Source of the DNA: Protonemura montana | Taxonomy: Eukaryota > Arthropoda > Insecta > Plecoptera > Nemouridae | DNA: 64,000 bases | Assembly (NCBI GenBank): GCA_947568835.1 | Contig: OX387604.1 | Location: 19,869,076 to 19,933,075 of the forward strand | Direction: 5' to 3' | Shown: one piece after another, positions 24,096 through 36,408 of the stretch | How the letters are laid out: every line of letters starts with the position of its first letter | How positions within the stretch are numbered: the stretch's first letter is position 1 | Position numbers and translations under genes: made by a program | Notes under the pieces: generated by a model | What the model saw: only the letters and a program-made list of their open reading frames with translations | Database searches by the model: none | Told to the model about the DNA's origin: nothing

Positions 24096-24591
24096 TCTCT
24101 ACATATAACCTGCACACTCAACGTTACAACTAACAACTCTGGATGCTTTGTTTAATTAGCAAAATATGTTCAACGTTTTCTCTGCCCTTTCACCCTACAC
24201 CGTTTTCGCATTCGGTCTTTTTGTTCGTACGGATCTTCAGTGCTAGTCCTTCTCACCGTAGCACATATTCATGCTCTCAGGGCGGATCTCGGTCGTAGCC
24301 GCTCGCCTTTTCACGTATATTTATAGAGCATGTTGCAGACGTGAAGGAAATATAGCGGTAGATACATAGAGCAATTCCATAGCTTGCATCTATGGTCACG
24401 TGGTACGAGGTAGCTAGACGTTTCACCGGGGTTTCCTCCCATGTTAATTCGCTTCTCGCGGAAACAATGCTCGAGGGGTGATTGCATGTAATACTATTAT
24501 TAATCGTATAGATGCAATCGCGCCGCTTTTCCTAGCTCCAAAATACCCCTTGCCGAGTCCTAGCCGGCCGTTGCAACAGTGCGTGCTTGTG

Positions 24592-24931
24592 TAGTGCAGT
24601 ATAAGGCAGTGTAAGGCAGTGTAATGCAGTGTAATGCAGTGTAATGCTTGGCGTGCCAAGGAGAATAAAAAACCGCTAAACAGATTCTCACAATATCAGC
24701 TAATGCAGTGTAATGCAGTTTAAGGCACTGTAAGGCAGTATAATGAAGTGAAATGTATTGTAATGCAGTGTAAGGCAGTGAAATGTAGTGTAATGCAGTG
24801 TAATACAGTGCAATGCAGTGCAATGCAGTGTAAGGCAGTGAAATGCAGTGCAATGCAGTGCAATGCAGTGTAATGCTTGGTGTGCTAAGGAGAAAATAAA
24901 AACGCTAAACAAATTCTCACAATATCAGCTG
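24592..24931. repeat. 10-bp minisatellite GTAATGCAGT with duplicated non-repeat segment
   Basis: Two blocks of the 10-mer (consensus GCAGTGTAAT; 24592-24650 and 24705-24875), each followed by the same roughly 55-bp unique segment (GCTTGG...GTGC...AAGGAGAA...CGCTAAACA...TTCTCACAATATCAGCT). Array plus tail was therefore duplicated as a unit, then diverged. The minus strand reads ALHCITLHYT in all frames. Confidence 0.9.
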
Positions 24932-24975
24932 GGCATGGCGATCGATCCGTGCAGCATGCAGAACTCACCTTGCAA

Positions 24976-25103
24976 AGGGGAGGCAGGGCAGACATGGTAG
25001 ACAGGGCAGGCACGGTAGACAGGGCAGACATGGCAGACAGGGCAGGCAGGGCAGGCAGGGGAGACACGGTAGACAGGGAGGCAGGGCAGAAACGGCAGAC
25101 AGT
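24976..25103. repeat. 9-bp array, GGGCAGACA / CGGTAGACA
   Basis: About a dozen 9-mers of the types GGGCAGGCA, TGGTAGACA and CGGTAGACA in mixed order. Confidence 0.85.
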
Positions 25104-25161
25104 TGTTTGGCTTAGACTTAAGGCAAGCTTTAACGTTTATTTTGTCATTTAATAGCCCGGC

Positions 25162-25218
25162 TTATACCAAAAATTTGGTGGGCCCCGGGGGGATGCTGAC
25201 CCTTACGCAGTCAGAATT
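25162..25218. repeat. Arm of the foldback-repeat family
   Basis: GGGGATGCTGACCCTTACGC followed by AGTCAG matches the right arm of the element at 19201-19386. Confidence 0.4.
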
Positions 25219-25484
25219 GTGGGGGTCTATATTTGTTAAAAACTATCTGAAAAGAAAATAGTGCGTAGGGAAAGACTATCGTCATGGTTGCTCATTTTTT
25301 AATCTATTGCGTCGTCAGGCAACGTCTTAAAATTTGTGGATTTTATTCTTTTTCAAAACCTCGTCCCGTCCGCGTATTTTAAAATATCAAACTGTGGAAT
25401 AGAGCCATAGGCATACTCTTCCTTTACACACTTCTTTTTTTTCAGATTTATTCGAATAATTTTCGACCCACAAAAGTGAGCACT

Positions 25485-26290
25485 ATCCTCTCTGTCTACC
25501 AGTGTATCACAAGTGTAGAGATTGCCAATTGTTTTGGGTTTGAAGAATGCTCGTTGAGCAAGAGATTATAGTTTCATTGGGGTTCCCAGAGACCTTATCC
25601 CTGACCAAGAATAAAAATGTTTTCGTTTTAGAAATGTTGATATTTTTTTACTAGACCAATCGATTGGTTTTGATTCACAGATCACACTCGTTCTTTAATC
25701 GACACTGGAAAACAAAAATTGCAAGGCCCAGAGGCGTTCGAGGTTTGACTAGATTGTTAACTAAGCTACTCATCCGGAATATAATTTTAATGGATTTTGT
25801 ATCGGTATGGAAATAATGCCTATTCCCCGCTTCAAGTCTGTCCCTCCTGCAGGCTCAGATTTTTAGTCTACGTTGACTTACATCGGGCCATATACCAATC
25901 TCAACATTTCACATTTCCTGAGGTATTAAAGAATTTACATCTCATACCAAGTCCTTGTATTTAGCGGTTTCTGTGAAAAAGAACAATGCAGAGGGTGACG
26001 GAAATAATTCCAGGGAACAGCCCTTGGCTCAGAATGATTTTCCTTTTAGGATCGGAAAATAGAGGAGGGTATTGAATATGTTGTATACAAATTTGGTTTT
26101 CCTATCTAGTCGTGACTTTAATCGAAAGGGCTGACTCCAAAACTCTGGAAAACTTCAAAAACCTTTGGTAAACAGTGCGATTTTGCTTAACATTATTTCT
26201 GGAGAATTCCTAAATTGTTAACTTCCAGATTTGACTAGGAAAACTGGATATTTTTCGTGTGCATTTGTTAATGTATAGCGTTTCATTACA
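25485..26290 (+). mobile_element. Dispersed repeat family B, copy 2 (longest)
   Basis: The most complete visible copy. It runs from CACTATCCTCTCTGTCTACC through GTTGAGCAAGAG, CCTGACCAAGAA, CAGAGGGTGACGGAAATAAT, CAGGGAACAGCCCTTGGCTC and TTTGACTAGGAAAACTGGAT. No coding potential. Confidence 0.65.
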
Positions 26291-27225
26291 ACATATTTAC
26301 AGCATGTTTAAAGAACAGCTTGTCGTACATGTTGATGGTTTCGGCAGAAGGAACTTGAGTGGCCACGGTGGTATTGCTAGTCGACTCCTAAAAAACCTAC
26401 CTTTATCCCGTTTTATTGCCTTTCTTTTATGAACATTGACGATGTCGCTTGTGCTTGGAGCCAGAAGCTGGAAAAGCCTGGAAAGCTGGAAAACTAAATC
26501 TTTCCAGCCACCAAATAATAACATACTGATATCTTTATGGCTTTAACGACTGTAACGATTGATGTGCACTTATGAGTTCGATATAAGAGCCCGAATGCGG
26601 AGGCTGGTTTGCGAGGGGTCCCTTGTGGGCACTTGTCTTCTCCCCCCCCCCCTCTCGCTCTTTTCACCCCCCCCCCCCCCCCCCCCCCCCCCCGAAAACC
26701 ACTGGCATTTTCTCCACGATTATTTTGCAGTGCAGACGGCACGAAGTACATGCGATCGATCTCCAAGTCTAGCATACAATCGCCGCCCTTTATGAGTCAC
26801 ACCGGCCGAAATCCAAATCCTGTCCCAGTGACACATCTAATCAGAACCTCTCGCTAGATTCGAATACTGCCATAATATGACGTGTTCTACGACACATTTA
26901 CTACGTGCTGATTATTCCACCCGTGAAAATGTCTTTCAAGGGTGTGCGATCTCGTCTCGCAGCTGAGATTGGGTGTCTTTTAAAAGAGCTTCAAATTAAG
27001 ATTGGCTGCCGAGTTCAAAGTTCTCAGAGCGGTATTGCTGATACCTTAGTGGTTTGACGGGGGAAAAAATGCTTCGATGAATATGAGTACCAAAGTAAGA
27101 ATTTCATACTACACACTCTAACCTGACCCTATGGAAACATGGCATTATTGGTAGGAGAGGTAGCTCCCCCCCCCCCCCTCTTGTATCCCGCGTTTGTGAT
27201 AAGATTTTACTGTGAAATTTAAACC
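26291..27225. other. Unannotated DNA with poly-C tracts
   Basis: Long C runs at about 26643-26652 and 26665-26693, and a shorter one near 27168-27178. A 93-codon minus-strand ORF with a Gly/Pro-like tract is only the C run read in reverse. Confidence 0.5.
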
Positions 27226-27448
27226 TTCAATCTAAAAATTGGGTCTAAAAATTGGGTCAAAAAGTTGGATTTAAAGTTGAATCTAAAAATTAGATCTGAA
27301 AATTGGGTCGAAAATTGGGTCTAAAAATTGGATCTAAAAATTGGATCTAAAAGTTGGATCTAAAAGTTGATCTAAAAGCTGTATCTAAAAGTTGAATCTA
27401 AAAGTTGGATCTAAAATTTGGATCTAAAAGTCGGATCTAAAAGTTGGG
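27226..27448. repeat. 13-bp minisatellite TCTAAAAGTTGGA
   Basis: About 17 units of a 13-mer with point and single-base length variants (TCTAAAAATTGGG, TCTAAAAGTTGAA). Confidence 0.85.
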
Positions 27449-27854
27449 GAAATCTGTATGGGAAGAGATGTGTTGGTAAATGAACTGAAAATCACTCCTG
27501 CACCTAGCATGATTGATGGGTCTGCTTGTTTTTTGCTAGCTATTTTAATATGCGTTATTTCTTGTGAGATATTGTATGTGCATTGTATGTAGTGTGTAAC
27601 ATAGCATGACTAATACATAGCCTAATCGAGCTGCGAGCGCACAAACTAATCTACCCCTAGTAACATTGACTGCAGTGCATAGATTAGACTGTTCTTTGCA
27701 TTATGTGAAACCTACCTATGTTGACATGCAGAAATACAGAGTTGAGGACTAATTTTAAGTTGTTCTGAGTAGTGGATCGCGTGTTGCATAGCCCCTCCTT
27801 TTCACGGGCTTGCGTGACTAACGGCGGCGTCGTGTTTAAACCCCGTTCCGATCC

Positions 27855-28030
27855 CGGCCTGGAAGACCCGGTACTACCCCGGTGCTTGCTCGGTGCTGCC
27901 CCGGTGCTTGTCCGGTGCTTGCTCGGTGCTTAACCGGTGCTTGCTTGGATCTGCCCTGGTGCTTGCTCGGATCTGCCCCGGTGCTCGCCTGGTGCTGCGC
28001 TGCTTGCTCGGTGCTTACCTGGTGCTGGCA
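27855..28030. repeat. 11-bp array CGGTGCTTGCT with variants
   Basis: Irregular tandem copies of CGGTGCTTGCT, CGGTGCTGCCC and CGGATCTGCCC. A G+C-rich island within AT-rich DNA. Confidence 0.75.
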
Positions 28031-28900
28031 ATCCATACCACATCAGCATTAACCAAAGTCTACACCCAACCACAAACTGGCGAGATACATTTTCTTTGGA
28101 TTTTCATTGAAATTTCATAGCTTTTATTGAAAGGATTCATTACTTGAAACTTGTTCAGCTTTTTACGTCGCCATGCATACGCTTTTCATCTGCCACCAAC
28201 AAAGCTACAAAGCTACGCACTTCTACTTCGCAGCTCAATTTTTGTTTCTAGTGGTGAATTTAGCTTTTCATATTTGACTCATTTGTCTGCTTTTAAGTGT
28301 TCACTCGGATGCATTACTTCACAGAGATTGAAAAAGAATTGCTCTCCAGGCTGAATCACTACTAGGTGCTAGCTTGTCGTATTCATTTCTGGACATCTTA
28401 GTGGAGAAACATGTCGGATAATTTTTGTTTTGCTTTTTAATAAGTCTCTTAATTTCTAACAAGGGGTGTAAATGTTCGTTTACGAATCACGAGGTAATCG
28501 TGCTTTGTACACCCAAGTGATCGTAGTATCTATTACTTGGCGTTGTTGTACTCAGCGTCGTTCAAAAACATTGGGGTAACTTAGGATCAATAACATCCAA
28601 GTTCACTTGGGGAACCCCGGGTGCACCCCTCATTTTACTGCCTTCTCCTTCCCTCTTCCCCTACCCCCTACCCCTTGCCCACACTATTTAGCTCCACGAA
28701 CAGGATGGGATGGAAACTTCATCTAATTTCCCTGAACTAGCTGGCTTTTAGTTGAGTGACCCTTATGCAGGCAATTTCTATCCACTCGGCGAGTAGGTTC
28801 GCTGTTGGAAGTCGGGGCTGCTTTTTCTACTAGCAGCTAACCCCTGTTACTGTTTCTATGATGTACTGTCAGCTAACCTCTGTTTCTGTTCCATGTGCAG
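28031..28900. other. DNA upstream of the first coding exon
   Basis: No tandem array. Pyrimidine-rich sequence from about 28840 leads into the acceptor TCCATGTGCAG at 28900. This means a 5' UTR exon and the promoter must lie further upstream; neither could be identified. Confidence 0.5.
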
Positions 28901-29011
28901 GGCCTCTTCGGGAGACGGGTCTAACGATGGCCGGCATATCCAATCAAGTGGGCACATCGTTATTCCTGCTCGGCCTGTTCGCGATCAGCTCAGCTTTCGC
29001 AAGGAACATCG
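28901..29011 (+). CDS. ADGRL: Latrophilin exon 1: start codon and signal peptide
   Basis: An acceptor ends at 28900, so this is not the first transcribed exon. The start at 28927 is in good context (A at -3, G at +4). The encoded MAGISNQVG is followed by a hydrophobic core, [13 protein letters not shown], and a likely signal-peptidase site AFA/RN after residue 25. The exon ends at ATCG|gtgagt with phase 1, which joins in frame to the lectin exon at 41198 (G|AG gives Glu). No other signal peptide was seen between here and the lectin exon. Cleavage leaves only a few residues before the lectin domain, as in other latrophilins. Confidence 0.85.
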
Positions 29012-30692
29012 GTGAGTGACAGCTTAGTGTATGTGTTTGCGTATGTGTTCAATGAGCCAGATCTCTGCTGACCTCGCCTAGTTGGAGTGAGGCTTGATAT
29101 AAAACAACTCTCATGGTATATTATGCTCGAACTCCAACAGTGATTATCCATACACTTTTACCATTACACGTTCACATGATCATTTGTTTTAGCAGTTAGT
29201 AGTTGAGAATTAAAGTCTACCTACAATTGACATAGCAATCAGCATAGTCATAGCTCTCAAGGATCTTAAAACCTAGGCGTAAAAACATATATTTTACAAA
29301 GTTGAAATATTTTGACTTCCTTGTGCTTTGTGCTTTTGTCAACCAATCACAGAGTAGTTTTTGAACAAAGATGGCGAACGCTGAGCAGATGATTTTGGCT
29401 GACCGACGAAGTGGGACGTTTTTGAGTGCTCTGTTTTTAGACATGTGCCCCATGACAACCTATAGCTTCTCGACTGCTACTTTATGGCATAGGTCACCGA
29501 GGAAAATTAAGCGTTAAATTTTGTGGCAATCTTACTGTAATCAATAATGCACTTCAATATAACCTTAAATGGACCCAACTGAAAACAAGTGACAGCTGAG
29601 CCGAAGCAAGCTGGAAGGACTTGAGACACTGGAGGCACTAGAAGGACTGGAGGGATTGGAAGGACTGGAAGAGCTGGAGAGGTGTCTTAGAGTTATAATT
29701 TTAGGCACATAGTCAGTTGGCCCAGGCTCACACTGATTCTGCTGCTATGTGTTCCAAGTTACGCGGAAGATTTGATTTTGGCATCGCCTAGTTGAATCAA
29801 GGTGGGAATTGAGGTTTGAATCTATCAAACTCTTGGTGTTGGGGTTTGCGGGTTGGTGAGAAATGAAAGAAGAGAATTTCTCTGGAATTCGAGGCAATGG
29901 CAACCACGTGGTTAACACAGCACGTCGCTAACAGGGAACTTTGTTTGGCATAAAACAAGAATGTTAATCAACAATACACTGAGTTAATTATTGCATTACA
30001 TTTCGGCTTTATGCCTTCTGAGCGAGACACGACTTAGTTCTCCCCTTTTTCTTGTGAAAAATGTGAAAAAGATGTGAAAGCGAAAATGTTTTGATTATAT
30101 TACGAGTTGTACCTGTATCTCTTTCGTATGTATTTTAATTGGCTCTTTGGACTTTGGAATAAGATTTCGCTATGGTTGAAAAACTGCTGAGTAAGCTCTG
30201 ATGGAAGCATTGACAAAATCTCGCTGAAAACTTGTTAAAGTTTGGGTGGACTCTTTGTCGCGTGATTAGGAGAGCTGCATCCCAGATGTGTTTGGACTCC
30301 TGTATTGGACAGTGGGCTGCGATCGGATTGATTATCGAGCGGCTTCAACTTTTGCTTGAAACACTGTTACGTGGGCCTTTCGTAGCCAAGTGCATGTCAG
30401 TGGTCGACAGTAACTTCCGTCTCAGACTGGGATGCTGATTTTTCCAAGTTGCTGTCAGATTGCAAATCCGGAGCTCAAAGAGACAAAAGAGGGGTTTATC
30501 ATCCATGACCTGTGATTAGGACTCGATATACCTCGGGGAAGTGATAAGTTACACTCTGTTGCTAGGGGAGTACGTCTGACCTGGGTACAGATATCGTACA
30601 AGAGTCTGTAACAGACTTCCTGCTTCCTTGCAGAAGCAAGAAGGCGGCGGAGAGTCCCTTCTTGGAGGTAACGAAAGCAGGGCAGCAAGCGG

Positions 30693-30746
<54 letters not shown>

Positions 30747-30751
30747 TTGGT

Positions 30752-30796
<45 letters not shown>

Positions 30797-33700
30797 TACT
30801 GGCTGGCTGCCGAAAAGGAAGGAAGGAAGGAAGGTGGAAGGGTGGGAGGGAGGGAGACAGGGAGGCAAGCTGGGAGTATAAAATCGATCCCTCCGGTGGG
30901 CCGAGTGTCCTATCTCCACCGCTGCCTGCTGACAACTTATGAGGAGACGACATGCCGTGTTTCACCTTCAGTTTTGACGGCATCTGAAGGCCATTGTGAT
31001 TTTCTTTCGCTCCTCTTTCCCATTCAAAAATTGTCCGTGCCTGAACTGATCTCACATTGCCAGACGACCGACAATAATTTAGAATTCTTATTGTCACTCA
31101 TTTCGGTCAGATACCAAATGTCCAGCCCCCCTTGGTAATTTCAGTCCGTGGATCACTTTAATTGAGAAGTGTGGGTGTAGGAAACGGAAATAATTCATGG
31201 ATGTTGAAAATGGTTCACATCTAATGCTCTATAAAAGGGTTTAATTGAGTCCACAAGCCCCCACATACTCGGCAGGTATTAACCTGGCTAGAGACAGATG
31301 TGTTGTAGGACATGAGTAGAGCGTTGTGTAGCAGTGACGAGGACCCGCGGTCAGAACATGCGATGAGTGACTGGTCCCGGCGACGACAGCCGTTGGATCT
31401 GGGCTTCGACGTGAAAAACCGCGCAGACGTTCGAAAGAAGGTGCAACGATGGGACTAGCAGCAAGTGGCCCGTGACCTATCCAGCAATTCGATATGATAC
31501 AAACAACGGGAAGAATAAGGCTACCGATCAGACTCAAGTTACTTGATTTGTTCCTTGCTTAGGCCTGCGTAATAATACCGAAAGTAAATGCAATGAAATG
31601 CCATACCTTTTATTGTGATTTCATTACTTGATTCGCCGGTATTTTCTCGTGTGAAAGGTAAAATAATTATACAAAATTACAGAACAAGTTTCGTAGCGTC
31701 TTGTCCTGTTCGGCATGATACGTCATTCTTACGATAGGCAAACTGTGCGAGTCTAAAACATCCTGAACATTTTTTTTTTAAAGATTATTCCTTCGATGGC
31801 AGACGTTGGCTGTGACTTAAAAAAAATTGCGGTCTCCATAGAATGAATCGTAATATCTCTTAACCTCAAATTTCTTGGGACTCGGGATGACAGCTGCTTA
31901 ATGGGGCTTATAAAGTGATCAATGATCACTAAGAAAATCGAAGAAAATCGAAGATCCAAGACAGAGGAATTGCACTCTTCTCAATAATATTATTAATGTG
32001 TAGAGCGAAGTTTTGACCATCCCAGTGAACGGGACAGCGTGCGCTAAAGCTATTATCTTACAAGCACCTAAATTTGCGGCAAAACGCTATTTAAGAAAGT
32101 CCTAAACAAAACTTGTCGGAAAACTGGCTCACTGATCAATCGTCGTCGCTCGCGACTGATAACAAAACTGAAAAAGTATTTCGCTCCTTGATGCCTGGTG
32201 CCTTTGTGCCTGGGCAAGGCCTGCCATTGTTCAACAAAGTCCCGGCTAAGACCCGACGTCGATAATCAAACAAAAGATCGTGGTAGGGCGCTTAGCATAG
32301 CTCCGGTAATCCCCATCATAATGTAACTTGGATCACAAATGAAATCTTATTGGTAACAGTAGATGAGTTTTACAGTCTTTACCATCCGTACTTTCCTTAC
32401 TTTCCTTACTTTTCTTACTTTCCTTACTTTCCTTACCTACCTTTAATATCCCCCTAGCGAGCCAGACTCCAATTTCATTATCTTCTTCGAATATCTCGTT
32501 TCTTTTTTCAGGGAGACCTTGCGAGTGCGTACTCTGAGGTATCATTTATTCACGTTTCAAAATCTGTGCAATCACTGTTCTGTTTACATTATTTTGGCGT
32601 GTTCTCGCAAGTCGCTAGTATCTAGTCGCTGGTCGCTAGTCGCTGGTCGCTAGTTGCTTTCTCTGGACAAAGATAAGTTACTAACGACGGCGCGTGTCTT
32701 GGATTTTTTCCACATGCTCTTTGAGCTGAACGTAATAAATAAAAACATCCCAAAATTATCTGAAAATTTTTTCTTAGTTGACAATACAGCACGAGTTTGA
32801 AAATGTAACCTATCGTGTTTTTGCACCTAATTTTACCTAATTTTACCCTAATTTTACCCTAATTTTACCCTAATTTTACCCTAATTTTACCATTTTTCGG
32901 CTCTGCCGAAATATTTCACCGTTGGCTGCATGGAAAGGAACATGTCGATAAAGTGCTCGTTACGTTGAAAAGTATTGCTATCGGTGTGCTTGTTGCGTGT
33001 CATGTGACAGTGGCTGTCAATATTGACGTTGACATGCATTCAATGCAGCTCATTCCAAGATGGCTGATCACAACATTCCTCCACATTCCTTTCTTTCGTC
33101 TTGTTATTTATCCCTCGCCCCGCCCTGCCTCGCGCCAAGGTTTCCTTCCATGTGCATCCATTCTGGTATGCACATGCATGGGTTGCTTCTTTATACAAGC
33201 TGTTTGTACCTTGTTCCCCGTGCCTTGTTCCCTGTGCCCTGTGCCATGTTCCCTGTTCCCTGTGTCTTGTGCCCTGTGCCATGTTCCCTGTGCCTTGTTC
33301 CCTGTCCCCTGTTCTATTTCGTATCCTTGTTATCATTTCATAGCCTTCGACCATCCTTATTTCAGAAAAACGAAATGAAACACCAGTGAGCTTTGGACGC
33401 AGCTGATATCTAAATGCAAATTGTTGAAAATCCAAGTTTGTGCTCGCCATTGATTGCAGGTTATTCTATAAGGCTCTAAGGCTGCACCGTGGTCGGTCAA
33501 AATCGCATTCCATGTCTTCAATAGGCTAGATCATCTACCACACTATTCACCACCAGCTTAATTTCGCGGCCATGCTCTCAGCACCATTATCTGCTCTTAT
33601 TATTCTTGATATGGATTTTAAAAGTGTTTTGCGAGATCATCTCAAATCCTTTCTATGACCGGCAACATCGGATTCTGATCATGTGTATGTGTGTGTTTGT

Positions 33701-36377
33701 GTGAGTGTGTGTGTAACTGGAATTTCTTGGCAACATCGGATATGTAACCAGACCGGTTTGTGGAACATGGCTCTCCGTCGGTACCAAGACAAGAGCAGAA
33801 AGGACTGGACCCGAGACTGGAGACCAGAGACTTGAGACCCGACCGAGCCGAGACGATGTCTGCCCTTGCTATTGCCCCTACTCCTAGCCGAGCATCATTA
33901 CCAACAGATACTGGTTGCCTACCTACCAACCTACCTGCCTATACCTTCATACCTGCCTGCTTGCTTTGCTTTGCTTTGCTTTGCTTTGCTTTGCTTTGCT
34001 TTGCTTGCTTTGCTGCTTGCTCTGTTGCTTGCTTTGCTTGCTTTGCTGCTTGCTTTGCTGCTTGCTTTGCTGCTTGCTTTGCTTGCTTTGCTGCTTGCTG
34101 TGCTTTGCTTTGCTGCTTGCTGTGCTTTGCTTTGCTTTGCTTTGCTTTGCTTTGCTTTGCTTTGCTGTGCTGCTTGCTTTGCTGCTTGCTTTGCTTTGCT
34201 TTGCTTTGCTTTGCTTTGCTTTGCTTTGCTTGCTATAGTCAATAAAAATGTGAGCCGATCCAGGGGTCAAATGTTGCGTACTATCGTGGATTTGGCGGCA
34301 AGGTTATCTCCGTCCGAACTTACGACATGAAGGAATCTTATTGCGCGTTTCTCCTTCCGATTTCAACGTCGTGTGCGTTCCGGTGAGTGCTCTAGGAATA
34401 GGGAAGCCTAGGAATACGAGTAGTCTCGTGGTTGAGACTCTTCAAGCCGTGAAGACGGCTGTCCCACAAAATGAGATGTCGGCCTTGTTTTCTTGTATCC
34501 TTGATATTACATTTTATCTAATTATTATTGTGTTCCAAGATTTTCCTGGAAACGCTCCTTGCGGCCAGTTGGCCCCAGTTGGCTTCAGTTTGCCCCAGTT
34601 GGCCCCAGTTGGCTCCAGTTGGCCCCAGTTGGCTTCAGTTGGCCCCAGTTGGCTTCAGTTGGCTTCAGTTGGCCCTAGTTGGCCTCAGTTGGCCCTAGGT
34701 GGCCCCAGTTGGCTTCAGTTGGCTCCAGGTGGCCCCAGTTGGCGCCAGTTGGCTCCAGTTGGCTTCAGTTGGCGCCAGTTGGCTCCAGTTGGCTTAAGTT
34801 GGCGCCAGTTGGCTTAAGTTGGCTTAAGTTGGCTTCAATTGGCTTCAGTTTGCCCCAGTTTGCCCCAGTTGGCCCCAGTTGGCTTCAATTCCCTAGTAGT
34901 CTGTGGCTACCACCCTTTTTAAGACTAGGTGGACACAGAGAAAAAAATCTTTCTCGTTGTGTTGGTGGCTTGGCGGTTCCTGAGGTTAGATGTTTCAAAC
35001 TGTTTTATTAAGATGAAGCTCTGATTAGCTCTAATTACAAACACTTCTATTCAGAGCAGCACCTTGAAACACTTGAAAACATTATATTACCGTCATGCGT
35101 TACCATAAGTGTCTAGAAGAAACTGCACCAAATTCACTTTCCCAGTGGAAATGTGGGCCTGTATTTCGCATTTCGCATCGATTGTGTGATTTCGTGACAA
35201 TGTTTTGCAATGGGAAGCACGTGACGGGGCTTGAGGGAATGGGGGTGCGCTATGACTACAATCCATCATGATTCACCCTCCCCATTCCACTCTTCAATTT
35301 ATAGTCTCCGAGTCTCCTAGTTATACTCGAAGGCTTCGGCTAGTTCGAGTTGTACCGTCATTCAGAAGGGACGTTGAGTCGGTGGGCCGATTTCCCTTCC
35401 TCCTAGACTAGGTAAGGTCCATCATCATCCTGATTTTCAACTACTCAATCACCAGCGCCATTAGACCAGTACCACATGGCCCGTCGTCGGAAAAGTGCGC
35501 CGTTAAACACCACTGAAGCAGTCGGGTGTGAATCTCCTTGTATCCACCGGCTGCTACAAATCTGTGTTGTTTCAAATCTTTCGTCCCTCAGCCATAGTCC
35601 ACCAAGCCAAGCCGTATTGAGTGATCACTAGAAAGACACATCTCCTCGGATGCCCACTAAAATCTAGCTAGAAAGCGTACACTCTAAGTAGACTCGATTC
35701 GACACTAATAACATTCGAAACATTTTGCATTCATTGGGCCTTAGAGGAATATCATTGATACCAAAGCATACCCACAAAAACATGCATTTCGCTGATCGCA
35801 CTATCTTTATAAGTATTAACCATTTAGTTATTTGCATAATGAATAGTCTGGCTGCATCGACTGCACTGCGCGCCTTGCCCAAGCTCGCCAGTCCAAACTA
35901 CGTGCTCGCGGACATTCAACCGTAGCCCTTTTTTTTTGCAAGACCTCTTTCCTCTCAGATTGTATTCCATTCTCTGTGCATCTGTAATGTGGCAACGTTG
36001 GCTACAGGGCAGCTGGCATTCTCTCACCTGAACTTCGTCCATTCTTTCATCTTGTCGGCTAGTTCATTGTTCCTCTCAGGACCATCGGCCTTCGCGGCAC
36101 GGCTTGGCGCGGGTCTACTTCGGTAATAGCTGCAGGCTGCTACGCTCGCCGGCTGGCTTGCTGGCTTGCTGGCTGGCTGGCTGGCTGACTTGTTGGTTGG
36201 CTGGCTGGCTGGCTGGCTGGGTGACTGATTGGCTGGCTTGCTGGCTGGTTGGCTGGCTTGCTGGCTGGCTGACTGACCGGATGGATGGATGGATGGCTGG
36301 CTGACTGGCTGGCAGGTTGACTGGCTGGCTGACTGACTGGTTGGCTGACTGGCTGGATGGATGGATGGCTGGCTGGT

Positions 36378-36408
<31 letters not shown>

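Noticed and set aside
31229..31238. TATA box for an alternative promoter in intron 1
   Set aside because: CTATAAAAGG is a good match, but no coding exon or conserved sequence follows.
31241..31537. 98-codon minus-strand ORF
   Set aside because: No domain or homology recognised. It lies in intron 1 and opposite to the gene.
33866..34330. Cys/Leu-rich and Ser/Lys/Gln-rich ORFs
   Set aside because: CTTTG-type repeat readings on opposite strands.
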